Source: Rhodococcus sp. 14-2470-1b (GTDB taxonomy: Bacteria > Actinomycetota > Actinomycetes > Mycobacteriales > Mycobacteriaceae). From it: a stretch of DNA of 64,000 nucleotides. A program made the translations under genes and the position numbers. This document shows positions 17,297 through 25,395 of this stretch, piece after piece (the stretch's first letter is position 1; the number at the start of each line of letters is the position of its first letter). Location of the stretch: the NCBI RefSeq assembly GCF_002259415.1, contig NZ_NPFY01000012.1, positions 1-64,000 on the forward strand, given 5' to 3'. The notes under the pieces are model-generated. The model had not been told where the DNA came from and made no database searches. It saw only the letters and a program-made list of their open reading frames with translations.

Positions 17297-17701
17297 TCAC
17301 GCGAGGGTTCGTCGGCGCTCGATCGCGTAGCGTGTCGTGCACGATGCGAGGGCGACGAGCAGCAGTCCGATCAACAGTGTCGCTGCAGGGACATCGATTC
17401 TACCGATGGACACTGCCGCGAGGCCGAGGCCGATCACGATGATCAGATCGGTAGCTGTTCCGCTCAATGCTGCACTGAGCCAGGTGGATTCGACGTCACC
17501 CTCGGACGGTCCCTGTTTCGGAATCGTCACAGGCGCCACCCAGAACAACCATCCGAGTGCGCCACACGCCGGGAGCGCACACAGTCCGAAGACTATCGCG
17601 GACAGCCCCGGCGCGACCGGGGACAGGAGCCAGGCCGCTGCGGCGACGAGCAGGGCTGCAGCAAGCCCGGTCGATCCGGCGTAGAACCAACGACGGGTCA
17701 T
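17297..17701 (-). CDS. Small multi-spanning membrane protein, partner of XRE regulator
   Basis: 134 residues with four hydrophobic segments (about residues 8-28, 32-52, 77-97, 102-122) and short loops. The second ATG (17701) is taken as the start because CGGAGG sits seven bases before it; the ATG at 17707 would touch the ribosome site. Such membrane protein/XRE pairs are common in Gram-positive bacteria. The function of this member is not recognised. Confidence 0.65.
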   Translation of the reverse strand: MTRRWFYAGSTGLAAALLVAAAAWLLSPVAPGLSAIVFGLCALPACGALGWLFWVAPVTIPKQGPSEGDVESTWLSAALSGTATDLIIVIGLGLAAVSIGRIDVPAATLLIGLLLVALASCTTRYAIERRRTLA

Positions 17702-17711
17702 GTCCATCCTC

Positions 17712-17751
17712 CGATGTATAGGAAGCTATACGTATAGCAGACTATACATCG
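17712..17751. promoter_or_regulatory. Nested 40-bp palindrome, probable XRE operator
   Basis: Outer arms CGATGTATAG (17712-17721) and CTATACATCG (17742-17751) are perfect inverted repeats. Exactly centred between them is a perfect 14-bp palindrome GCTATACGTATAGC (17725-17738). Seventeen of 20 base pairs match over the full dyad. It begins 11 bases upstream of the membrane protein start, so it overlaps the promoter/ribosome site of the XRE operon. The pattern fits binding of two or more HTH dimers. Confidence 0.7.
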
Positions 17752-17783
17752 ACGGGGCGCCTCCCGCGTCCTGGTATCCGTCC

Positions 17784-18018
17784 ATGGCGTACGACGCGGA
17801 ATTGGCGGATCGGATCCGCGAAGCACTCGTCAGACCGGACCCCCGCGCAGACGGAAGACCTGGTTTCTCGACGAGGAGCACGAGCCGCGGTCATGGGAGA
17901 TCGCGACATGGGCAACGGCTGGATCACCGTCGACTCCGACGGTGTGGCCGGTGGCGGTCTGGACTACTGGATCGGCGTTGCCCTGGAGTACAACGAGCGC
18001 GCCCACCCGCAGAGGTGA
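17784..18018 (+). pseudogene. Decayed TfoX N-terminal domain family gene
   Basis: An ATG at 17784 gives MAYDAELADRIREALV, the typical start of TfoX-like proteins. The rest continues in another frame, where VMGDRDMGNGW, ITVDSDGVAGGG and LDYWIGVALEYNERA match the end of the family and stop at 18018. The central part that normally carries the KKMFGG block is missing. About 120 bases appear deleted, with a frame change before 17893. The remaining 78 codons compare with about 105 in the intact family, so a functional product is unlikely. Confidence 0.6.
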
Positions 18019-18058
18019 ATCCACCGGAACCGGGCGTGAACGGTCGGTGGGCGGCATT

Positions 18059-18577
18059 ATGATCGCGCCGGTGAAGACGAGGGACTCGCAGCGTTCCAAG
18101 GTGTACGAGGCGGAGACGATGGTCCGGCGCATGTTCGATCGCGCCGAGGAACGCAATCTGCGGTCCGTGGAAATTCACGGCTCCACGATCACGCTGCCGG
18201 TGGAGCGGAAGTTCGCGTCGATCGAGTCCGTGCAGAGGTATGTCGATGCCGTTCTGGCGATGAACTGGGTGCAGGCCCGGTGGCCGCATGCGGACAGCGT
18301 CGTACATGTTCGCGAGCGGTCCGGGACCGGGGCGTCGCACTACGAACCGGACACTCAGACCATCGCCGTTCCGCTTCACCGCCGGAACGAGGCGTGGGCG
18401 CTACGTGAACTGGTGGTTCTGCACGAGCTGGCACATCACTTCGATCGTGCCGAAAACTCTTCGCACGGTGGAGAATTCGTGGATCTGTTCATCACTTTGG
18501 TCGGCGAGATCATCGGCCAGGAAGCCGGATTCGTACTGCGGGCGACGATGCTGGACTGCGGCGTCACCATCGGATAG
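18059..18577 (+). CDS. TIGR04338-type putative metallohydrolase
   Basis: 172 residues. A zinc-protease-like motif HELAHH is at residues 122-127, with a following histidine/glutamate (SSHGGEFVDLF) as candidate third ligand. The rest of the sequence (AETMVRRMFDRAEERNLRSV; VQARWPHADSVVHVRERSG) matches a conserved actinobacterial family of unknown substrate. No signal peptide, so probably cytoplasmic. The ATG at 18059 is used. The LLM gene follows after 17 bases on the same strand. Confidence 0.8.
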   Translation: MIAPVKTRDSQRSKVYEAETMVRRMFDRAEERNLRSVEIHGSTITLPVERKFASIESVQRYVDAVLAMNWVQARWPHADSVVHVRERSGTGASHYEPDTQTIAVPLHRRNEAWALRELVVLHELAHHFDRAENSSHGGEFVDLFITLVGEIIGQEAGFVLRATMLDCGVTIG

Positions 18578-18594
18578 CGCGCATACTGGAGGTC

Positions 18595-19365
18595 ATGACT
18601 GTGAAAATCGGCGTTCAGCTTCAGCCCCAGCACGCTCCCGACTACCAGCTCATCCGCGACGCGGTTCTCCGTTCCGAGGACGCAGGCGTCGACATAGTCT
18701 TCAACTGGGACCACTTCTATCCGCTGTACGGCGACCTCGACGGCGAGCATTTCGAGTGCTGGACCATGCTCGGTGCGTGGGCCGAGCAGACGTCGAACGT
18801 GGAGATCGGCGCCCTCGTCACCGGCGGCGGCTACCGCAACCCGGACCTGCTCGCCGACATGGCTCGCACCGTCGACCACATCAGTGGAGGTCGGCTGATC
18901 CTCGGCATCGGCGCCGGTTGGAATCAGAAGGACTACGACAACTTCGGTTACGAGTTCGGCACACCGGGCTCACGCCTGAAGCTCCTTGCCGAGTACCTGC
19001 CGCGCATCGTCGATCGTTTGAAGGTCGGCAACCCGGCGCCGACGCGCGACATCCCCATCCTCATCGGCGGCGGCGGCGAGAAGAAGACTCTCAAGCTCGT
19101 CGCGCAGTACGCACACATCTGGCACAGCTTCGCCGATCTCGACGAGTTGACGCGCAAATCCGGGATCCTGGCCGAGCACGGCGACACCGTCGGGCGCGAC
19201 GTCAGCTCGATCGCCAGGTCCGTCGCCTGGCCGGGCGCGGACAAAGCCCAAGGCTTCGTCGACGCCGGGGCCACGTTGTTCACCGTCGGAACCGGTGGTC
19301 CCGACTACGACCTGACCGAGCTGAAAGAGGCCATCGCCTGGCGGAACGCAGCGAACGACGGTTAG
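18595..19365 (+). CDS. LLM-class F420-dependent oxidoreductase (Rv0044c-like)
   Basis: 256 residues, a luciferase-like TIM barrel. Family blocks: VFNWDHFYPLYGD, IGALVTGGGYRNPDLLADMA, ISGGRLILGIGAGWNQKDY and IPILIGGGGEKKTLKLVAQY. Proteins with these blocks usually bind reduced or oxidised cofactor F420. The ATG has TGGAGG upstream. The M. tuberculosis homologue lies between ino1 and leuS, so this gene is probably part of the ancestral backbone. Substrate unknown. Confidence 0.88.
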   Translation: MTVKIGVQLQPQHAPDYQLIRDAVLRSEDAGVDIVFNWDHFYPLYGDLDGEHFECWTMLGAWAEQTSNVEIGALVTGGGYRNPDLLADMARTVDHISGGRLILGIGAGWNQKDYDNFGYEFGTPGSRLKLLAEYLPRIVDRLKVGNPAPTRDIPILIGGGGEKKTLKLVAQYAHIWHSFADLDELTRKSGILAEHGDTVGRDVSSIARSVAWPGADKAQGFVDAGATLFTVGTGGPDYDLTELKEAIAWRNAANDG

Positions 19366-19370
19366 ACCCC

Positions 19371-20369
19371 TCATCGCGCGCCGACGAGCTCCGAGAGCTC
19401 GACAAGACGATTGGAGAATCCCCATTCGTTGTCGTACCACGCGAACACCTTGACCTGGTCGCCCACAACTTGGGTCAACGGTGCGTCGAAGACGGCCGAG
19501 TGAGGATTGCCGACGATGTCGGCCGAGACCAGTGGCGCCTCCGAGTAGGCGAGATACGGCGACAAGTCGGACGACTTTGCCGCCGCGCAGAACGCTCGGT
19601 TGACGTCGTCAACCGTTGCAGGTTGCGTGAGGCGTGCTGTGAGGTCGGTGATCGATCCGACTGGAACGGGCACCCGCAGAGCGAGTCCAGTCAGCTTGCC
19701 GTCCAGTTCCGGGATGATCCTTCCGATGGTGCGCGCAGCGCCCGACGACGTGGGAATCGTGGACTGAGCCGCAGCTCGAGCCCGACGAGGGTCGCTGTGC
19801 GGGGCGTCGTGTAGCCGTTGATCGCTCGTATAGGCATGCACGGTCGTCATCAGGCCCGACTCGATTCCGAAGGCATCGTGCAGCACTTTGGCCATCGGTG
19901 CGAGGCAATTGGTGGTGCAGGAGCCGTTGGAGAACACGTCTCCCGACAAGTCGACGTCACCGCCGTTGACCCCGAGCACCACCGCGGGGATGTCGGGGTC
20001 GGCCGGCGCGGAGACGACGACCTTTTTTGCTCCCGCGGCCAAGTGTCCCCGCGCGTCCGTTGAACCGGTGAACAAACCCGTGGACTCGATGACGACGTCC
20101 ACATCCTCGGCACCCCAGTCGATGTCGGTAGGTTTGCGCTCCGCGGTGACCCGGATACCGGACCCATCGACGAAGATCGTGTCACCGTCGACCTGGACAC
20201 CGTTCAAGTGGCCGGCCAACGAGTCCCACTCGAGAAGTGTGGCGAGCGTAGAGGCGTCGGCAATGTCGTTGATCGCGACTACCTGCACGTCTGCTCCGCT
20301 ACGCAGGGCGGCACGCACGTAACTGCGCCCGATGCGACCGAACCCATTGATCCCGATCCGCACGGTCAT
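19371..20369 (-). CDS. Glyceraldehyde-3-phosphate dehydrogenase, type I
   Basis: 332 residues. NAD-binding start MTVRIGINGFGRIGRSYVRA; catalytic SNGSCTTNC with Cys151; a conserved histidine in the TVHAYTSDQ block; C-terminal WYDNEWGFSNR. It oxidises glyceraldehyde 3-phosphate to 1,3-bisphosphoglycerate with NAD. The gene is coupled by ATGA to an upstream TetR regulator rather than to pgk and tpiA. It therefore looks like a second, separately regulated copy, though the main gap operon is not in this window. It is convergent with the LLM gene (5 bases between stops). Confidence 0.92.
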   Translation of the reverse strand: MTVRIGINGFGRIGRSYVRAALRSGADVQVVAINDIADASTLATLLEWDSLAGHLNGVQVDGDTIFVDGSGIRVTAERKPTDIDWGAEDVDVVIESTGLFTGSTDARGHLAAGAKKVVVSAPADPDIPAVVLGVNGGDVDLSGDVFSNGSCTTNCLAPMAKVLHDAFGIESGLMTTVHAYTSDQRLHDAPHSDPRRARAAAQSTIPTSSGAARTIGRIIPELDGKLTGLALRVPVPVGSITDLTARLTQPATVDDVNRAFCAAAKSSDLSPYLAYSEAPLVSADIVGNPHSAVFDAPLTQVVGDQVKVFAWYDNEWGFSNRLVELSELVGAR

Positions 20370-20947
20370 GACTGTCCTTCCTGGCTGCCCGAGGCCGCAG
20401 CGTCGAGCAAGGACACGGCGCCGCGCGCGGCCGCATCCATCGGTTCCTGTTTGCCCTGCGCGCGGGCGAGGACATAGCCCCCCTGAAGTACGGCGGACAA
20501 GGTACGTGCAAGGTCGGCCGGCACGATCGAAGCCGGGAGCTCGTGAACGTCGATTGCCTCCGCGATGGTGTTCTCCCAGCGAATGAGCATGCCCTCGAAG
20601 GCACCCGAAACGACGGCGAGCAACTCCGGATCGACGACCACCTGGGGGTCCTGCGTCATTCGGCCGACCCGACATCCCTTTGTTCCAGGACGCGGAGCCA
20701 GCAGGTATCTCTTCATTCGCTCGAGCGGCGAACCGTGGCCATCCAGCACCGAGGACTGGTCCATCATGTCGCGCGCGACGTCGGAAAGAGCCTCGACAGC
20801 AAGCTGATGCTTGCCACTGAAGTGGTGGTACATACTGCCCTGCCCGACCCCAGCCCGTTCCATCACGTCGCGCGGGCTCGTCGCCGCGTAGCCGCGCTCC
20901 CACAGCAATTCGGCCATCGCGCTGGTCAACTGATCTCGTGCTCCCAC
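20366..20947 (-). CDS. TetR family regulator coupled to GAPDH
   Basis: 193 residues. HTH: TSAMAELLWERGYAATSPRD and VMERAGVGQGSMYHHFSGKH. The C-terminal domain resembles the YxaF/LmrA-like TetR group (APRPGTKGCRVGRMTQDP). The GTG at 20947 is taken as the start; the longer in-frame version adds 30 residues encoded by the AT-rich promoter region. No clear ribosome site precedes the GTG, so the transcript may be leaderless. The stop overlaps the GAPDH ATG. Confidence 0.8.
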   Translation of the reverse strand: MGARDQLTSAMAELLWERGYAATSPRDVMERAGVGQGSMYHHFSGKHQLAVEALSDVARDMMDQSSVLDGHGSPLERMKRYLLAPRPGTKGCRVGRMTQDPQVVVDPELLAVVSGAFEGMLIRWENTIAEAIDVHELPASIVPADLARTLSAVLQGGYVLARAQGKQEPMDAAARGAVSLLDAAASGSQEGQS

Positions 20948-20956
20948 CTGAAAAAT

Positions 20957-20974
20957 GTAACAACTAGTATGTAC
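20957..20974. promoter_or_regulatory. Possible TetR operator upstream of TetR-GAPDH
   Basis: An imperfect 18-bp dyad centred on ACTAGT (arms GTAACAACT and AGTATGTAC, six of nine pairs) lies 10 bases before the regulator's GTG in an AT-rich stretch. It could be both the promoter and the autoregulatory site. Confidence 0.35.
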
Positions 20975-21060
20975 AGAATCAAGGTGTCGCGAGTCGGGTA
21001 GGAATTGCCGCTTCGGCAAACTCCCTTGCCGAAACACGGGCGGTGCGGCATGTTGGTCTC

Positions 21061-21159
21061 ATGACAGAAACGGATGTGTTCTCGGCAAGTTCCGAGGCGG
21101 AGGTCTGCGAGATCGTGCTCGGCAGTGCTCGTCATGGATTCGCGGTGATCGGCCGATGA
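21061..21159 (+). pseudogene. Possible remnant: N-terminus of FAD-linked oxidase
   Basis: A 32-codon frame MTETDVFSASSEAEVCEIVL... ending ARHGFAVIGR then stop. The pattern 'SSEAEV-x-EIV ... (A/V)-x-G' resembles the start of FAD_binding_4 oxidases before their GxG motif, which is missing here. The stop overlaps the ATG of the methyltransferase as ATGA. It may be a gene fragment left by deletion, or a short leader peptide coupled to the methyltransferase. Weakly supported. Confidence 0.3.
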
Positions 21160-21764
21160 TCATGGACGAGAAGTTCTGGGACGACATGCACTTGGGCAAC
21201 GGCTCCGGTTGGAGCGGCAATCCCAATCCGGTTCTCGTGCAGCAGGTCGCGGATCTGAAGCCAGGCCGTGCGCTGGACATCGGCTGCGGGCAGGGCGACG
21301 ATGCGAGATGGCTGGCGTCGAAAGGATGGACCGTCACGGCGTCGGACATCTCGTCCGTTGCGCTTGCTCGCGCCGCCGAGCGCGCGGAGGGCACCGGGGA
21401 CATCACCTTCGTCCACGCGGACTACGTTGCCGAGGCGCCGGCGGTCGCGGCATTCGACCTGGTGACATTGCATTACTTCGCGATTCCCAAGGCGAATCCC
21501 GCCGCGGCTCGCGCGATCGCCGACGCCGTCGCGCCGGGCGGGACTCTCCTCGTCGTGAATCACGACGTGGGTGCCGACCAGGAGTGGAACGGGATCAAGC
21601 CGTCGGACTTCTTCGAGCCACACGGCATAGCCGAGCTCCTGGACGAGTCGTGGACGGTCGAGATCGACGAGACACGTCCTCGAACGACTGCTCCGCCCGA
21701 GGGGGCGCATCACACCCACGACACCGTTCTCCGGGTCCGTCGGCTACATCGCGCGCCCGCCTAG
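21156..21764 (+). CDS. Class I SAM-dependent methyltransferase
   Basis: 202 residues, start MIMDEKFWDDMHLGNGSGWS. Motif I is ALDIGCGQGDDARWLASKGW; the acidic end of strand beta-2 is TASDIS; motif post-I/II is AAFDLVTLHYF. The short C-terminus and the GNPNPVLVQQV start resemble the tellurite/thiopurine-type small-molecule methyltransferases. Substrate unknown. The last 21 bases overlap, in the opposite direction, the end of the S9 peptidase gene. Confidence 0.85.
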   Translation: MIMDEKFWDDMHLGNGSGWSGNPNPVLVQQVADLKPGRALDIGCGQGDDARWLASKGWTVTASDISSVALARAAERAEGTGDITFVHADYVAEAPAVAAFDLVTLHYFAIPKANPAAARAIADAVAPGGTLLVVNHDVGADQEWNGIKPSDFFEPHGIAELLDESWTVEIDETRPRTTAPPEGAHHTHDTVLRVRRLHRAPA

Positions 21765-23630
21765 GTGTTCGGCGAGGAACTTCTCGACCGCACGGTAGAA
21801 CGTGATGTTGTTCTCCGGATTGACGAATCCGTGCCCTTCGTCGTCGAAGACGAGGTAGTCGACCTCGACGCCCCTCGCTCGAAGCCGCTCGACGACGTTG
21901 TCCGATTCGGCCTTGACCACACGGGCATCGTTGGCGCCCTGGGCGATCATGAGCGGGCGGGTGACGTCGTCGAGCCGCGAAATCGGTGACCGCGCAAGCA
22001 TGTCCGCTTCCTGCTCCGGGATCGCGGGGTCGCCGACGTACCGGTACCAGTTGTTGACCAGTCCGGGCCGCGCGAACGCCGGTTGTGTGCGCATGAAGTT
22101 GGCGAGGTCGGACACCCCGACGTAGTCGATCGATGCCGCGAACACCTCCGGCGTGAACGTGGCTCCCACGAGCGCCGCGTACCCGCCGTAGGACCCGCCC
22201 ATGATCGCGACGCGGTCGCGATCGGCGTAACCCTGGGCAACAGCCCACTCCACGCCGTCGACCAGATCGGTGTGCATCTTGCCGGCGAATTCACCGATCG
22301 CTGCCTGAGTGTGTGCTTTGCCGCATCCCGTCGATCCGCGAAAGTTGATCTGCAGCACGGCGTACCCGCGATTGGCAAGAAATTGCACACCTGGCGTGTA
22401 CCTCCACGCGTCCCGATACCACGGTCCGCCGTGGACGAGAACGACCATCGGCAAGTTCGCCGGTTCGACACCCACAGGGAGCGTCAGGTACGACGGCAGC
22501 GGCAGTCCGTCGCGGGCCTCGATCGTCACCGGTGTCATATTCGCCATGTCACGCGAGTCGAGGTGCGGATACGGCCGGAACAGCATCCGGCTCTCACCCG
22601 ACTCGTGGTCGTAGAAGTACGTGACGTTGGGGTCACGGTCGTGCGTGAAACCGACCACCCATTTATTGCCGGAGTCATCGGAGGACAGGGCTCCCACGTC
22701 ACCGTCGGACAAGGCCTCCACGTTCTTCAGAACCTCGGCGAAACCCGCATCCACCGCGTGTATCACCTGCCGCTCACCGAGGTACCGCACACCGATCAGC
22801 TCACCCGTCGCCCTGCTGAAGATCAGGGGCGAGCCACTCTGTTCGACAGCACGCCGAGACGCATCCAGCTCCATGCTCGGATGACTGTCGACGACGGTCT
22901 CCTCGCCCGTCTCCAGGTCGATGCGCGCGAGCACCGTCAGATCGCTGTTCGTCACGGAGTCGATCAACACTCCCGTGCCGTCGGCGGTCGGGTGCGTCAG
23001 CGTCACGCCGTACGGATAATCGGAACCGTCGAAGGTCGTCACGTGGATGACATCGTCGGATCCCGCGCGGCGACGGGAAATCTTCATGTGGCCCTGATCG
23101 GTGAACTCGGACAGCAGGAGGTCGCCTCCGACGCCTGCACTCCAGCCCGTCCCCGGTCCCGGGCTCTCGCCGATGACCGTCAATTCTCCTGTGGAAACGA
23201 CTAATTCGTACAGATCGAACTCGGCGAGGCTCCGCGCGTTCATGGCGAGAGTGAACACGCCGTCCTTCTCGCGGGACTGCTCCAACGAGTACACCCTTGA
23301 CCCGGGGAACGGGGTCAGGTCGACGGCGGCGGCATCCGGGTCGTGCAGATCGACACGAAAGACGTGGTGGTTCTCGTCTCCACCGGAATCCTGAAGGTAC
23401 AGAAGCCAACGCGGGTCATCCGTCCACCGATAGTCGAGCACACTTCGTACATCGTCGGCGGTGACACAGCGCGCTTCGGAGCCTTCCTCGAGGTCTTGGA
23501 TCCACACGTTCAGACGGTTTCGCCAGGGCGCCAGGTAGGCGATCCTGCTGCCGTCGGGCGAGATCGACGCCCCGGTGCGCTCGGGCGCGCCGAAGAAATC
23601 CTCGATCGAGATCAGGCCGGGTGCAGTCAT
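21744..23630 (-). CDS. S9 family prolyl oligopeptidase/acylaminoacyl peptidase
   Basis: 628 residues. The N-terminal half is a beta-propeller (residues about 10-370). The C-terminal alpha/beta hydrolase domain has GGPWYRDAW (oxyanion region), the nucleophile GGSYGG, the acid in QGANDARV and the base in DDEGHGF. It should cleave short peptides or blocked N-terminal residues. No signal peptide is seen, so it is probably cytoplasmic. The ATG at 23630 has CGGAG six bases upstream; the longer in-frame upstream stretch lies in the neighbouring gene. Confidence 0.9.
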   Translation of the reverse strand: MTAPGLISIEDFFGAPERTGASISPDGSRIAYLAPWRNRLNVWIQDLEEGSEARCVTADDVRSVLDYRWTDDPRWLLYLQDSGGDENHHVFRVDLHDPDAAAVDLTPFPGSRVYSLEQSREKDGVFTLAMNARSLAEFDLYELVVSTGELTVIGESPGPGTGWSAGVGGDLLLSEFTDQGHMKISRRRAGSDDVIHVTTFDGSDYPYGVTLTHPTADGTGVLIDSVTNSDLTVLARIDLETGEETVVDSHPSMELDASRRAVEQSGSPLIFSRATGELIGVRYLGERQVIHAVDAGFAEVLKNVEALSDGDVGALSSDDSGNKWVVGFTHDRDPNVTYFYDHESGESRMLFRPYPHLDSRDMANMTPVTIEARDGLPLPSYLTLPVGVEPANLPMVVLVHGGPWYRDAWRYTPGVQFLANRGYAVLQINFRGSTGCGKAHTQAAIGEFAGKMHTDLVDGVEWAVAQGYADRDRVAIMGGSYGGYAALVGATFTPEVFAASIDYVGVSDLANFMRTQPAFARPGLVNNWYRYVGDPAIPEQEADMLARSPISRLDDVTRPLMIAQGANDARVVKAESDNVVERLRARGVEVDYLVFDDEGHGFVNPENNITFYRAVEKFLAEHLGGRAM

Positions 23631-23650
23631 GTCTTCTCCGTTTCCTTCGT

Positions 23651-24232
23651 TCACATCGATGTCCATATCGTTTCCATGTCGAGAATCTTGTTGTGCCGCA
23701 GCGTGAGTGCACGTTCCATCGCGGCGACGATGCCGGCGAGCAACAGGGGCGTGTTCGCCCACACGGGTAATTGGATCGGCGAGACGAACGTTCCGAAGCG
23801 TTCGGCCACCACCGGAATTTCCGTCACGATCTCCAGAGCGAACGGAACCGCCAGAATCAGGTTGACGATCAGAAGAACGATCGCCACCCACCCGATGACC
23901 CTGCTGAGAACCGGGTGACGCTCGCCCAGGCGTCGGCGTCGGTCTTCGAGCGTCCCTCGCACCGGCGTGAGCCTGCGCCCGACGCCGTCGCGTCTCGAGA
24001 AATGAACCCGGGTGACGCCGTAGAGCGACGCGGCGACGTCGATTCGGCCATCTCCGACGGCGAACGACGCGGGCAGGTCCAGCGTGGACACAAGCCGCCC
24101 GTCCGCATAGAGCTTGGCTACGTCGTCGTCGGCGATATCGACCTCGACCGTGTACCGAGTCCCGGCGAGGTCGAGCTCGTACAGGTACCTGTTCAGTACC
24201 TGCCACGGCCGCAACGGCGTCAACTTCCTCAT
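23651..24232 (-). CDS. Conserved hypothetical membrane protein
   Basis: 193 residues from the ATG at 24232 (a GTG at 24283 is an alternative). The first 120 residues look like a soluble beta-rich domain (YELDLAGTRYTVEVDIADDD, LYADGRLVSTLDLPASFAVG). Two membrane segments follow (about residues 113-135 and 155-175). It lies 20 bases upstream of the S9 peptidase on the same strand and is probably co-transcribed with it. No family recognised. Confidence 0.65.
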   Translation of the reverse strand: MRKLTPLRPWQVLNRYLYELDLAGTRYTVEVDIADDDVAKLYADGRLVSTLDLPASFAVGDGRIDVAASLYGVTRVHFSRRDGVGRRLTPVRGTLEDRRRRLGERHPVLSRVIGWVAIVLLIVNLILAVPFALEIVTEIPVVAERFGTFVSPIQLPVWANTPLLLAGIVAAMERALTLRHNKILDMETIWTSM

Positions 24233-24313
24233 GACTCCGAAGCCTTCCGGACCTGCTCGCGTCGGGGCAGTGCGCGCGGTCACCGGTTCTGGTTACAACG
24301 TCACGGATCGGCA

Positions 24314-24327
24314 ATGACGAATGTCAT
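24314..24327. promoter_or_regulatory. Short dyad in divergent promoter region
   Basis: ATGAC-GAAT-GTCAT in the 221-bp region between the hypothetical membrane protein and the amino-acid transporter operon. Arms are five bases and perfect. It could be an operator, but dyads this short also occur by chance. Confidence 0.25.
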
Positions 24328-24453
24328 GACGACGGTCGGAATACAACGAAGACGACGCGAGTTGGTTAACACGTTCGCAATCCGGGTACCGATCACCAGC
24401 TCAGGCACGTTAGCCTCAGTGGTCATCGAAACCATGCACCGAGGAGTTCTCTC

Positions 24454-25392
24454 TTGACCAGTCGACGTTTACGAGGCCGCGGTATCGCGGCTGTCGCTGC
24501 GGCGCTCGCACTCACGCTCGGGGCGGTCGCCTGCTCGAGTGACAACAGCTCGGGCGGGACCGGGGAGAACGCACTCGCCGGTTCCGACCAGCAGTCTCTC
24601 GACAAGTACACCACCGAGGACGTGACACCGCTCGATCAGATCGACACCGCGAACCTCGGGCTCATCAAGCCTGGAACGCTGTATGTCGGCACGCTGTCCG
24701 ACGCCCCGCCGAACATCTTCATCGACGAGGCAGGCAACTTCACCGGCTTCGACAACGAGCTGCTGAAGGCCGTTGCTGCGAAGCTCGACCTGACCGTCGA
24801 GTTCTCCGCCACCGAGTTCTCCTCGCTGCTCGCAGCGGTCAACAACAAGGTGTACGACGCCGGATCCTCGTCGATCTCGACGACGGACGCCCGCCGCAAC
24901 ACCGTCGGGTTCACCAACGGTTACGACTTCGGTGAAATGGCGCTCGTCGCGAAGAACGACTACGCGGTCAAGACCATCGCCGAGCTGGACGACCAGCAGC
25001 GCATCGGTGTCGTGCAGGGCACGGTTCAGGACGACTACGTCACCAACACCCTCGGCATCGAGCCGGTTCGCTTCCCGGACTACAACACTGCGTACGCGAA
25101 CGTGAAGTCCGGCCAGATCGACGCGTGGGTCGCCCCGTCGCAGCAGGCTTCGGGTCAGGTGAAGGCCGAGGACGGCGTCGCCATCCTGGAGAAGACCATC
25201 AACACCACCAACTTCACGGCGTTCGCTGTCGCGAAGGACAACCAGCCACTGATCGACGCGCTGAACTCCGGCCTCGACGCTGTGGTGGCCGACGGCACGT
25301 GGAGCACCCTCGAGAAGGAGTGGTACCCGGACCGCGAGGTTCCCGCGGACTGGAAGCCGGGCAGCAAGGCGTCCACCCCTCCGGCGAACTAG
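24454..25392 (+). CDS. Polar amino-acid ABC transporter binding lipoprotein (GlnH/GluB-like)
   Basis: 312 residues. A TTG start with GAGGAG eight bases upstream gives MTSRRLRGRGIAAVAAALAL and a lipobox ending GAVAC, so the protein is lipid-anchored. The body is a type-3 extracellular solute-binding domain: GTLYVGTLSDAPPNIFIDEA, GFDNELLKAVAAKL, VGFTNGYDFGEMALV. It delivers a polar amino acid (glutamate/glutamine group likely) to the permease that follows. First of three genes in an operon with spacings of 3 and 2 bases. Confidence 0.9.
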   Translation: MTSRRLRGRGIAAVAAALALTLGAVACSSDNSSGGTGENALAGSDQQSLDKYTTEDVTPLDQIDTANLGLIKPGTLYVGTLSDAPPNIFIDEAGNFTGFDNELLKAVAAKLDLTVEFSATEFSSLLAAVNNKVYDAGSSSISTTDARRNTVGFTNGYDFGEMALVAKNDYAVKTIAELDDQQRIGVVQGTVQDDYVTNTLGIEPVRFPDYNTAYANVKSGQIDAWVAPSQQASGQVKAEDGVAILEKTINTTNFTAFAVAKDNQPLIDALNSGLDAVVADGTWSTLEKEWYPDREVPADWKPGSKASTPPAN

Positions 25393-25395
25393 AAC

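Noticed and set aside
23631-24314. Long N-terminal extension of the S9 peptidase
   Set aside because: It overlaps the hypothetical membrane protein gene; a good ribosome site and the conserved domain start support 23630.
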